A stretch of 64,000 bases of DNA from Burkholderia glumae LMG 2196 = ATCC 33617 (lineage in GTDB: Bacteria; Pseudomonadota; Gammaproteobacteria; Burkholderiales; Burkholderiaceae): positions 3,534,001 through 3,598,000 of the forward strand of contig NZ_CP009435.1 of assembly GCF_000960995.1 (NCBI RefSeq), written 5' to 3'. Each line of letters starts with the position of its first letter. Positions within the stretch are counted from its first letter, which is position 1. Under the pieces are notes generated by a model. It did not search any database. It was not told the DNA's origin and saw only the letters and a list, made by a program, of their open reading frames with translations. The position numbers and the translations under genes are program-made. Below are positions 36,501 through 44,272 of this stretch, piece after piece.

Positions 36501-37136
36501 TCAGTGTCCACGCAGCATCGTCAGCAGCGAACGCGGCACCAACGCGACCATCGCGACATGCACCACCAAGAACGCGGCCATCACGGCCATCGCGCAGAAA
36601 TGCACGACGCGGGCGTTGTCGTAGCCGCCGAACAGGTCGCGCAGCAGCGGAAACTGCACCGACTTCCAGATCGCCAGCCCCGACAGCACCAGCACGATCA
36701 GGTCGAGCACGACCGCCAGGTAGGCGAACTTCTGCACCGCGTTGTAGTGGCGCGGATCGTCGTGCGAGAGCCGCCCGCGCAGCGCCGCGCGCAGGTCATG
36801 CAGCACGGCGCGCGGCGACAGCGGCAGGAAGCGCGCCGGAAAGCGCCGGCTCACGAGGTTCGCCGCCAGATAGAAGATGCCGTTGAGCATCAGCAGCCAC
36901 ATCGCGGCGAAGTGCCATTGCAGCGCGCCGCCGAGCCAGCCGCCGAGCGTCCACGAGGGCGGAAACGTCAGGCCCGGGAACACCGGCGAGGCGTCGTAGA
37001 TGCGCCAGCCGGACAGCATCATCAGCAACGCGGCCAGCGCGTTGAGCCAGTGCGAGACGCGCAGCCAGACCGGATGGACCGGTCCCGCCGCTGCCGGCCC
37101 GCGAGCCTCAGCCGGCCGAATCGAGGAGAGTGTCAT
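36501..37136 (-). CDS. Membrane cytochrome b561-like / b-type cytochrome subunit
   Basis: The 211-residue inner-membrane protein has four main hydrophobic helices. Likely heme-ligand histidines are in RVSHWLNALAALL, LQWHFAAMWLLM, and the C-terminal VVHFCAMAV and VVHVAMVAL, as in Ni,Fe-hydrogenase-type cytochrome b. It lies 56 nt before the MsrP-like gene on the same strand and probably passes quinol electrons to it. The start at 37136 (MTLSSIRPAEA) has only a weak ribosome site; a longer frame begins at 37223. Confidence 0.85.
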   Translation of the reverse strand: MTLSSIRPAEARGPAAAGPVHPVWLRVSHWLNALAALLMMLSGWRIYDASPVFPGLTFPPSWTLGGWLGGALQWHFAAMWLLMLNGIFYLAANLVSRRFPARFLPLSPRAVLHDLRAALRGRLSHDDPRHYNAVQKFAYLAVVLDLIVLVLSGLAIWKSVQFPLLRDLFGGYDNARVVHFCAMAVMAAFLVVHVAMVALVPRSLLTMLRGH

Positions 37137-37546
37137 GTCGAGTACCACGCGAAATCCGTTCACCGCCATCCATTGCCGGCGCGCGCCGGCCAAGATCGCG
37201 CCGCGCCGGGTGCCGGACGGCACGCTCGGCCGCCGGTCACAACCATCAATTCGACGGGCCGGCCGCGCCGGTTACAGCGGCGATCAAATAAATATCGAAG
37301 GGAACGGGTCATGCGACGCGCAGGCGCGGCGCGGACGCGGCGCAAGGCCGGGGGAGACGGCACCGATTCGAGGCGAGCAGGTGGCACGCTTGCGACGAAA
37401 AATACCTTCGGCTATTCTAAAACACCTGTTCTAAAACCTTTGTTCGTAAACTCGAGCCGTCGCACCCAGGCGCGCGGTCCGCGCCGCTCAAGGTCGATGC
37501 CAGCCCGGCGGCGGCGCCGTTGCGCACCGCCATCACAGGACACCCC
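37137..37546. other. Divergent control region of the MsrP-like set and the ECF sigma gene
   Basis: No credible gene is seen. The right half is locally AT-rich. A direct repeat TTCTAAAAC occurs at 37415-37423 and 37429-37437, 14 bp apart, which may be a regulator site or a duplicated promoter element. An ECF-like GGAAC lies at 37300-37305, but no certain partner was found. The region must hold promoters for both directions. Confidence 0.45.
37415..37437. repeat. Tandem direct repeat TTCTAAAAC, 14-bp period
   Basis: Two identical nonamers, 14 bp apart, lie about 110 nt before the ECF sigma start. The spacing is longer than one helical turn. Function unknown; an operator is possible. Confidence 0.5.
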
Positions 37547-38095
37547 TTGTACGCAGCGGAAGACCGCCTGAAAACGCTGTTCGTCAGCGGACTCGATGGC
37601 GATGCCAAGGCCTATCACGGCTTTCTGCAGGAGCTGACCCGTCACTTGCGCGGCTACCTGCGCAAGCGCATTCCGCAGCTGCACGACGACGTCGAGGATC
37701 TCGTCCAGGAGATCCTGCTCGCGGTCCACCACGCGCGGCACACCTATCGCACCGACGAGCCGCTGACCGCCTGGGTCCACGCGATCGCGCGCTACAAGCT
37801 GATGGACTTGTTCCGCTCGCGGTTCCGCCGCCAGGCGCTCGACGTGCCGTTCGACGACGATCACGAAGCCCTGTTCACCGCCCCCGACGACGAGCCCGCC
37901 CAGGCGCGCCGCGACATCGGCAAGCTGCTCGCGCATCTGCCTGACAAGCAGCGGCTGCCGATCCTGCACGTGAAGCTCCAGGGGCTGTCGGTAACGGAGA
38001 CGGCCGCGCTGACCGGCCTCTCGGAATCGGCCGTGAAGGTCGGCGTGCATCGTGGGCTGAAGGCGCTGGCCGCGCGGATCCGGGGCGAACGATGA
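37547..38095 (+). CDS. ECF-family RNA polymerase sigma factor
   Basis: The 182-residue protein has sigma region 2 (about 30-95: LRGYLRKRIPQLHDDVEDLVQEILLAVH, split by normal family residues; TAWVHAIARYKLMDLFR) and region 4 (about 125-180: LPDKQRLPILHVKLQGLS, ESAVKVGVHRGLKAL). The TTG at 37547 follows CACAGGACACCCC, a good ribosome site. A TTG at 37520 would add nine residues. It normally pairs with an NrsF/DUF1109 anti-sigma whose ATG overlaps its stop; here only a 19-codon stub remains. Confidence 0.88.
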   Translation: MYAAEDRLKTLFVSGLDGDAKAYHGFLQELTRHLRGYLRKRIPQLHDDVEDLVQEILLAVHHARHTYRTDEPLTAWVHAIARYKLMDLFRSRFRRQALDVPFDDDHEALFTAPDDEPAQARRDIGKLLAHLPDKQRLPILHVKLQGLSVTETAALTGLSESAVKVGVHRGLKALAARIRGER

Positions 38096-38151
38096 AAACC
38101 GGGGAAGGGATCGGCCGGCGTACTGCTGGGGCAGGCCTGCTGCGCGGGTAG
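38092..38151 (+). pseudogene. Stub of an anti-sigma (NrsF/DUF1109-like) gene
   Basis: An ATG overlapping the sigma stop in ATGA opens MKTGEGIGRRTAGAGLLRG and stops at 38149-38151 after 19 codons. NrsF-type anti-sigma genes usually begin in exactly this overlap with MKT and continue about 200 residues of membrane protein. No such protein exists in any frame before the TetR gene. The gene therefore looks deleted, but homology of so short a stub cannot be shown by eye. Confidence 0.45.
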
Positions 38152-38167
38152 CGCGACCGCGGCAGGC

Positions 38168-38794
38168 TCAGGCCACCCTGCGTCGCACACGCGGCCTGGC
38201 CGGCGGCAACGCGGCGCCGATCACCGCGAGCGCGGGGCGCACGGCGCCTTCCAGCAGCGCACGCTGCGGCCGCACGCGCGCCAGCACGCGCAGCCCTATC
38301 AGCATCGTGAACAGCATCTTCGCGACGTCCCCGGCGACGAGTCCGGCCGGAATCGTGCCGTCGGCCTGCCCGGCCTTCACGCAGCGCAGGAAGAAAGACT
38401 CGATGTCCTTCAGAGTGGTTTCGAGCGCGTCGCGAAACCCGTAGTCGTGCCGCGCCAGCTCCATCGAGGCGTTGACGATCAGGCAGCCGCGCCGCTGCGG
38501 GTCGTGCACGCTCAGGCGGATGATTTCGCCGAACAACGCGGCTATCGCATCGCGCGGCGGCAATTGCGTCTCGAAGCGATGCTCGCGCTCACGAAAACCG
38601 CGGGCAACGTAGCGCTCGAAGGCCCGCTCGTAGAGCGCGCGCTTGTCGCCGAACGCGTTGTAGACGCTCGCGCCCGTCATACCCATCATCGCGGCCAGCT
38701 CGCGCACCGAAGTGGATTCGTAACCATGCGACCAGAACTGCGCGATTGCGGCGTCGAGCGCGGCGTCCTCGTCGAATTCGCGTGGGCGGGCCAT
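38168..38794 (-). CDS. TetR/AcrR-family repressor
   Basis: The 208-residue protein has an N-terminal TetR helix-turn-helix (ALDAAIAQFWSHGYESTSVR, ELAAMMGMTGASVYNAFGDK, residues 14-53) and a C-terminal helical domain (about 80-200) with RRGCLIVNASMELARHD, seen in regulators that control oxidoreductases or detoxification genes. The tail PPARPRVRRRVA is basic. It faces a 580-nt gap where its divergent target would be expected. Confidence 0.9.
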   Translation of the reverse strand: MARPREFDEDAALDAAIAQFWSHGYESTSVRELAAMMGMTGASVYNAFGDKRALYERAFERYVARGFREREHRFETQLPPRDAIAALFGEIIRLSVHDPQRRGCLIVNASMELARHDYGFRDALETTLKDIESFFLRCVKAGQADGTIPAGLVAGDVAKMLFTMLIGLRVLARVRPQRALLEGAVRPALAVIGAALPPARPRVRRRVA

Positions 38795-39294
38795 CGCTTG
38801 ATTCCTCCGTGGATTCGTCCCGGCGGCAAGCCTGCGCCGGACATCGCATTTTAGTGCAATCGTTCTGGAATGCCCGCGCCGCGCCGAGCGCGCTCCCTGC
38901 CGCGTGCCGCGGCCGCTCGCGATCCGGAGCGCTTCCCGATGCCCGCATCCACGACCTCGCCCCCCCGCAACGGCTCGCCGCGCTCGGCGTCACGCTGCCC
39001 GCCCCGCTGCGTCCGGCTCGTTCGAGCATGGCGAGCCGGTGATCGGCCTGCTCGCTGCCGCCCTGTCGCGCGGCTCGACCGGCAGAGGCGCCTAGTCTGC
39101 CTCGAAAGGGGCTGCGGGCTTGGCCACCTGCCGCGCTGCACGCGGCCGATTCTCGCGGCAGGCGCCGGGGCGCCGCTCACCGCGCATCCGCAGGTCGCCA
39201 GCGGCGCGCGGCCCGACAAGATGGCAAGGTAATCGAAGGGGGGGGGGCAATACGTGACGTGCGATGCGCGCAGGGCTTGCGACCGGCGCGCCGG
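38795..39294. other. Gene-poor gap with a possible RidA-family remnant
   Basis: No intact gene is seen between the TetR gene and the tRNA-Met terminator. A fragment on the plus strand (about 38960-39045) reads RLAALGVTLPAP, like the N-terminus of Rid/YjgF proteins. A one-base shift near 39010 would continue as SGSFEHGEPVIGLL before similarity is lost. Near the TetR start, AGTGCAATCGTTCT (38853-38866) is a weak imperfect dyad that could be a TetR operator. A run of ten G is at 39238-39247. Confidence 0.35.
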
Positions 39295-39325
39295 AAAACA
39301 AAAAACCCGGCATCGGGCCGGGTTT
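39295..39325 (-). terminator. Intrinsic terminator of tRNA-Met
   Basis: The stem AAACCCGGC / GCCGGGTTT (39303-39311 and 39317-39325) with a five-base loop is followed on the minus strand by TTTTTGTTTTCC. It lies about 50 nt beyond the tRNA 3' end. Confidence 0.85.
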
Positions 39326-39375
39326 CTGTCGAACGAATCGCGCAAGGTCTGGGCGCGGCACAGGTTCGTTGTGTT

Positions 39376-39452
<77 letters not shown>

Positions 39453-39465
39453 TCAGAGAAATGCA

Positions 39466-39494
39466 AGTATATGGGTGTTGAGCATTCGTGTCAA
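39466..39494 (-). promoter_or_regulatory. Promoter of tRNA-fMet
   Basis: On the minus strand a perfect TTGACA (39494-39489) and TATACT (39471-39466) are separated by 17 nt. The start would be a few bases before the tRNA 5' end at 39452. This is a strong consensus sigma-70 promoter. Confidence 0.88.
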
Positions 39495-39626
39495 ACACAA
39501 TCGCGCAAAACATTGCACGCGCGCGCCGCGGGCTGAGCCGATCCTCTGCGCTGGTACACTCCCCGTCGTGCCGCGCGGCCCGCGCCGCCGGCCTCGCCTC
39601 GGATCACCACGGACCCCCGCCTCCCG

Positions 39627-40403
39627 ATGAAAATCGCCACCTGGAACGTCAACTCCCTGAACGTGCGCAAGCAGCACGTGCTCGACTGGCTCGCCTCGAG
39701 CCAAACCGATGTGCTGTGCCTGCAGGAACTGAAGCTGCCCGACGAAAAATTCCCGAAGGCCGACCTCGAGGCGGCCGGCTATCGCAGCTGGTTCACGGGC
39801 CAGAAGACCTACAACGGCGTGGCGATCCTGGTGCGCGACACACTTGGCGTGGACGAGACCGACGTGGTGAAGAACATCCCCGGCTTCGAGGACGCGCAGC
39901 AGCGCGTGATCGCGGCAACCGTCAACGGCGTGCGGATCGTCTCCGCCTATTTCCCGAACGGCCAGGCACCCGGCACCGACAAGTTCGCCTACAAGATGCA
40001 GTGGCTCGATGCGCTGCAAGCCTGGCTCAAGGACGAACTCGCGCGTCATCCGAAGCTCGCGCTGCTCGGCGACTACAACATCGCCCCCGAGGATCGCGAC
40101 GTCCACGATCCGGCCAAGTGGGAGGGCCAGAATCTGGTGTCGCCGCAGGAGCGCGCGCACTTCGCGGCGCTGCTCGGGATGGGCCTGGTCGACGCGTTTC
40201 GCCGCTTCGAGCAGCCCGAGAAGACCTTTACGTGGTGGGACTACCGGATGCTCGGCTTCCGCCGCAACGCGGGGCTGCGGATCGACCACATCCTGCTGTC
40301 GCCGGCGCTGGCCACGACGCTGCGCGCCTGCGAGGTGGACCGCGAGCCGCGCGGCTGGGAACAGCCGTCCGATCACGCGCCCATCTTCGCGCTCGTCGAA
40401 TGA
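39627..40403 (+). CDS. xth: Exodeoxyribonuclease III (AP endonuclease)
   Basis: The 258-residue enzyme cleaves DNA at abasic sites and degrades 3' ends. The family motifs LCLQELKLPDEKF, GDYNIAPEDRDVHDP, MLGFRRNAGLRIDHILLS and QPSDHAPI carry the metal-binding Glu and Asp and the catalytic His. The start MKIATWNVNSLNVR is standard. It is the main type of bacterial exonuclease III (XthA/ExoA). Candidate -10 TACACT is at 39555-39560. Confidence 0.96.
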   Translation: MKIATWNVNSLNVRKQHVLDWLASSQTDVLCLQELKLPDEKFPKADLEAAGYRSWFTGQKTYNGVAILVRDTLGVDETDVVKNIPGFEDAQQRVIAATVNGVRIVSAYFPNGQAPGTDKFAYKMQWLDALQAWLKDELARHPKLALLGDYNIAPEDRDVHDPAKWEGQNLVSPQERAHFAALLGMGLVDAFRRFEQPEKTFTWWDYRMLGFRRNAGLRIDHILLSPALATTLRACEVDREPRGWEQPSDHAPIFALVE

Positions 40404-40406
40404 GCC

Positions 40407-40433
40407 TGCCCGTGCGCAACACGCGCGCGGGCA
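40407..40433. terminator. Hairpin between xth and the S9 peptidase gene
   Basis: TGCCCGTGCGC / GCGCGCGGGCA around AACAC gives an 11-bp stem with one G-T pair. There is no T-run on either side, so termination is only possible. It sits at the 3' ends of convergent genes. Confidence 0.35.
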
Positions 40434-40464
40434 CCGTCACGCGCCGGTTCGGCCGCGCGCCGCG

Positions 40465-42573
40465 TCAGCCCTTGGCTGGGGCCGGCCCCAGATGGGTCCA
40501 GAGGAAGCCGAACTCGGCCGCGTCCGATTCGGCGCGTTCGAGGTCGTCGGCGCTGCCGTGGCCGCCGTCGGTGTTCTCCCAGTACCAGATCTGCTCATGA
40601 CCGAGCGACTGCATGCGCGCGGCCATCTTGCGCGCATGGGCGGGATGGACGCGATCGTCGCGCGTCGAGGTGGTCAGCAGCAGCGGCGGGTAGACCACGT
40701 CCGCGCGCACGCGCTGGTACGGTGAATAGGCGGCCAGCGCCGCGCCCTGCAGCGGGTCGTCGGGATCGCCATACTCGTCGATCCAGGCCGCGCCCGCATG
40801 CAGCTTCGGATAGCGTCGCATGTCGAGCAGCGGCACCTGGCAGAGCACCGCGCCGAACAGCTCGGGCCGCTGCACCATGCAGGCGGCCACCAGCAGCCCG
40901 CCGTTGCTGCCGCCCTCGATGCCGAGCTGCGCGGCGGTGGTCACGCCGCTCGCGATCAGATCCTCGGCCACCGCGATGAAATCGTCGAACGAGCGCTGCC
41001 GGTGCTCGCGCTGCGCGTCGGTATGCCAGCGCGAGCCGAATTCGCCGCCGCCGCGGATGTGCGCGAACGCGGCCACGCCGCCGCGTTCGAGCCAGGCGAT
41101 GCCGAGCGCGTCGCTATAGGCCGGCAGGTTGGGAATCGCAAAGCCGCCGTAACCCGACAGCAGGCAAGGCCGCGCCGTGCGCGCCGCCCCGTTGCCCGGC
41201 TCGAGCGCATCGCGCGGACCGATCAGCGTGTAGGGCACCGCGGTGCCGTCGCGCGAGCGCGCCGTGGCGCGCCGCACCACGAGCCCGGCCGAGTCGAACT
41301 GCACCGGCGGACGGTCGAGCAACACGCGGCGCGCGGCGGCATCGTCGGCCCGGTCCGCGAGATCGGCGAGCCAGCACTCTGGCGGATCGAGGAACGTGTC
41401 GGCGTCGACGAACACCTCGTCGCCGAGCGTCGATTCGACCGGCTCGAGATCGATCTCGGCCTCGTTCGGCCAGGCGAACGGCCGCGACTCCCAGCGCCAG
41501 CCGCCGCCGTCCTGCAGCACGGGCTGCCAGAGCAGCGTGCGGTTGCGCACGTCGTCGAGCCAGCTCGCGATCAGCAGCCCCTGCGTGTGGGTCCAGGTGC
41601 AGGCCGAGGTGGACGGCCCCGGCGCGAACAGCGTCGTAAACCCTCGCGCGCCGGCCAGGAACGCGTCCTCGCGGATTGCCAGCAGCGAGCCGCCGGCATG
41701 CCGCGTGCCCTCGCAATCCCAGTCGAGGCGCGGCTCCAATATCAGCCAGCCGCGCCAGAAGCCGACCACCACATGCGCGGGCACGTCGTAGCGCGCCCAG
41801 CTGCCGTCGGCGGCCAGCCGGTAAGTATGGACATCGAAGAAATCGACGCTGCGCCACGCGGTGTGGCGCTCGTCGATCGGATCGTAGCCGGCGCCGGCAC
41901 TGATGTCGTCGGGCTCGCCGCGAAACACGACGGGCGCCTCGGCGAGCGCCGTGCCGCGTGTCCAGCGCCGCACTTCGTAGGGATAGCCGGCTTCGGTGAC
42001 GGACGCCGCGTCGCGCTCCCAGCTGACGTAGACGGTGTCGCGATCGATCCAGTCGATGGTGTGGTTGCCGGGCGAGTCGATCGTGAAGCCGTCCGTCACG
42101 AAGCAGCGCCGCGTCAGGTCGAACTCGCGGATCACGACCGCATCGGCCCCGCCCGGCGACAGCGACAGCAGCGCGCGGTCGCCGTCGGGATAGAGGATCG
42201 CGTCGTGCTCGAACACCCAGGACTCGCGCTCGTGCGCGCCGAGCGCGTCGACGTCGAGCAGCACGTCCCAGTGCGGCTGGCCGGCGCGCCAGTCGTCCCA
42301 GCGCGTGCGGCGCCAGAGCCCCTTCGGATGCCGGTCGTCCTGCCAGAGATCGTAGGCCCACTCGCGCCAGCGTGCCGGAATCACCGGGCGCTCGCGCGGC
42401 AGGTAGGCCTGCGCGAGGCGCGCGACCAGCGCGCGATAGGCCTCGTCGTCGCGCAGCGCGGCATGCGTGCGCGCGTTCTGCGCCTCGACCCAGGCGCGGG
42501 CGCGCCGGCTGTCGAGCGATTCGAGGAACTTGAACGGATCCGGCCCGGCGGGCCAGTGAAGCGAATCGGACAT
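40465..42573 (-). CDS. Prolyl-oligopeptidase family serine peptidase (S9A)
   Basis: The 702-residue protein has an N-terminal propeller (about 70-420) and a C-terminal alpha/beta-hydrolase domain. The catalytic Ser is in IEGGSNGGLLVAA, the Asp in TSTRDDRVHPAHA and the His in DGGHGSADD. It would cleave peptides after Pro or basic residues in the cytoplasm. No signal peptide is seen with start 42573 (MSDSLHWPAG). It follows ntrC on the same strand with 172 nt between and is probably separate. Confidence 0.9.
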   Translation of the reverse strand: MSDSLHWPAGPDPFKFLESLDSRRARAWVEAQNARTHAALRDDEAYRALVARLAQAYLPRERPVIPARWREWAYDLWQDDRHPKGLWRRTRWDDWRAGQPHWDVLLDVDALGAHERESWVFEHDAILYPDGDRALLSLSPGGADAVVIREFDLTRRCFVTDGFTIDSPGNHTIDWIDRDTVYVSWERDAASVTEAGYPYEVRRWTRGTALAEAPVVFRGEPDDISAGAGYDPIDERHTAWRSVDFFDVHTYRLAADGSWARYDVPAHVVVGFWRGWLILEPRLDWDCEGTRHAGGSLLAIREDAFLAGARGFTTLFAPGPSTSACTWTHTQGLLIASWLDDVRNRTLLWQPVLQDGGGWRWESRPFAWPNEAEIDLEPVESTLGDEVFVDADTFLDPPECWLADLADRADDAAARRVLLDRPPVQFDSAGLVVRRATARSRDGTAVPYTLIGPRDALEPGNGAARTARPCLLSGYGGFAIPNLPAYSDALGIAWLERGGVAAFAHIRGGGEFGSRWHTDAQREHRQRSFDDFIAVAEDLIASGVTTAAQLGIEGGSNGGLLVAACMVQRPELFGAVLCQVPLLDMRRYPKLHAGAAWIDEYGDPDDPLQGAALAAYSPYQRVRADVVYPPLLLTTSTRDDRVHPAHARKMAARMQSLGHEQIWYWENTDGGHGSADDLERAESDAAEFGFLWTHLGPAPAKG

Positions 42574-42745
42574 CTCGGGTTCGGCTGGAAGGCAAACCCC
42601 GATTATGTCCGATCGTGCGGCAGGCGGTGAAAGCGCGGCGAAGGACGCCGCCGGGCCGCCGCCGAATGGGTGGTCGCATTGCGCCACGGGCGGCTGCGTT
42701 CGACCCCGAACGACGCGCCGGCCAGCCGCGGCCGGCGCGCGCTGC

Positions 42746-44233
42746 TCAAGGCTCCAGATGCAGTTCCTGAATCTTGCGCGTGATCGTGTTGCGGCCGATG
42801 CCGAGCCGCTCGGCCGCCTCGACCTTGCGCCCGCGCGTGAAATCGAGCGCCTCGCGGATCACGGCGGCCTCGAAGCGCCGCGCGAGTTCGTCCATCACGT
42901 CGGCCGAATTCTCGCGCAGCAGGCGCGCCACCTCGCTGCGCAAGCCCTGCTCCCAGGCCGGATTGCTCGACGCGGCGGGCGCGGCCGGCACCGGCACCGC
43001 GGCCGTCGCGCTGTTGGGCAGCGCGTCGGTGCTGGCGGCCACGGCCGCCGGCGTCACGCCCTCGCCGGGCGCGGCCTGGGCGGGACCGAGATCGGGCGGC
43101 AGGTCCTTGATCTCGACGGTCTGCGCCGGCGCCATCACGGTCAGCCAGTTCGCGAGGTTCTCGAGCTGGCGCACGTTGCCGGGGAACGGCAGCGCGCTGA
43201 GGTAGGCGAGCGCGTCGTCGGACACGCGCTTGGGCTCGACGCCGAGATCGCGCGCGCTCTTCTGCAGGAAATGCTTGGTCAGCAGCGGGATGTCCTCGCT
43301 GCGCTCGCGCAGCGGCGGCAGCCTGAGCCGGATCACGTTGAGGCGATGGTACAAGTCCTCGCGGAACAGGCCCTGGCGCACCCGCGATTCGAGGTTCTGG
43401 TGGGTCGCCGCGATCACGCGCACGTTGGCGCGCAGCGGATTGTGGCCGCCCACGCGGTAGAACTGCCCGTCCGACAGCACGCGCAGCAGGCGCGTCTGCA
43501 GATCGAACGGCATGTCGCCGATTTCGTCGAGGAACAGCGTGCCGTTCTCGGCCTGCTCGAAGCGGCCCTGGCGCGTGGTCTGCGCGCCCGTGAACGCGCC
43601 GCGCTCATGGCCGAACAGCTCGGACTCCAGCAGGTCCTTCGGGATCGCCGCGGTGTTCAGCGCGATGAACGGCCCGTTCGAGCGCGGGCTGTGACGGTGC
43701 AGCGCGCGCGCGACGAGCTCCTTGCCGGTGCCCGATTCGCCGGTGATCAGCACGGTCGCGGCCGAGTGGGAGAGCCGGCCGATGGCGCGGAACATGTCCT
43801 GCATCGCGGGCGCCTGGCCGAGCATCTCGGGCGCCTCGGTGAGCTTGTCGTCGTCGGGCACGCCGCCGCGCAGGCTTTCCTCCACCGCGCGCCGGATAAG
43901 CTCGATGGCCTTGTCGACGTCGAACGGCTTGGCCAGATATTCGAACGCGCCGCCCTGGAACGCGGCCACCGCGCTGTCGAGGTCGGAGAACGCGGTCATG
44001 ATGATGACGGGCAGCCCCGGCAGGCGCTCGTGCATGGCCTGCAGCAGCTCGAGGCCCGAACCGCCCGGCATGCGGATGTCGGACACCAGCACCTGCGGCG
44101 ATTCATGATCGAGCGCGGCCAGCGCGTCGCGCACGTTCGAAAAGCTCCGGGTCGCGAAGCTGTCGCGTGCGAGCGCCTTTTCAAGCACCCAGCGGATCGA
44201 TTGGTCGTCGTCTACTATCCAGATCGGCTTCAT
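42746..44233 (-). CDS. glnG: Nitrogen regulation response regulator NtrC
   Basis: The 495-residue sigma-54 activator has a receiver domain (Asp52 in VSDIRMPGGSG), a AAA+ domain (Walker A GESGTGKE, sigma-54 contact loop GAFTGA, Walker B GTLFLDEIGD) and a C-terminal Fis-type helix-turn-helix (AAERLGIGRNTITRKIQEL). An Ala/Pro-rich linker (about 375-430) precedes the DNA-binding domain. It activates nitrogen-starvation genes, including glnA. It lies 39 nt after ntrB. Confidence 0.96.
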   Translation of the reverse strand: MKPIWIVDDDQSIRWVLEKALARDSFATRSFSNVRDALAALDHESPQVLVSDIRMPGGSGLELLQAMHERLPGLPVIIMTAFSDLDSAVAAFQGGAFEYLAKPFDVDKAIELIRRAVEESLRGGVPDDDKLTEAPEMLGQAPAMQDMFRAIGRLSHSAATVLITGESGTGKELVARALHRHSPRSNGPFIALNTAAIPKDLLESELFGHERGAFTGAQTTRQGRFEQAENGTLFLDEIGDMPFDLQTRLLRVLSDGQFYRVGGHNPLRANVRVIAATHQNLESRVRQGLFREDLYHRLNVIRLRLPPLRERSEDIPLLTKHFLQKSARDLGVEPKRVSDDALAYLSALPFPGNVRQLENLANWLTVMAPAQTVEIKDLPPDLGPAQAAPGEGVTPAAVAASTDALPNSATAAVPVPAAPAASSNPAWEQGLRSEVARLLRENSADVMDELARRFEAAVIREALDFTRGRKVEAAERLGIGRNTITRKIQELHLEP

Positions 44234-44272
44234 AGGTCGGTCAGATGTCTCAGTGAGTCGCGGCGCCGCCGC

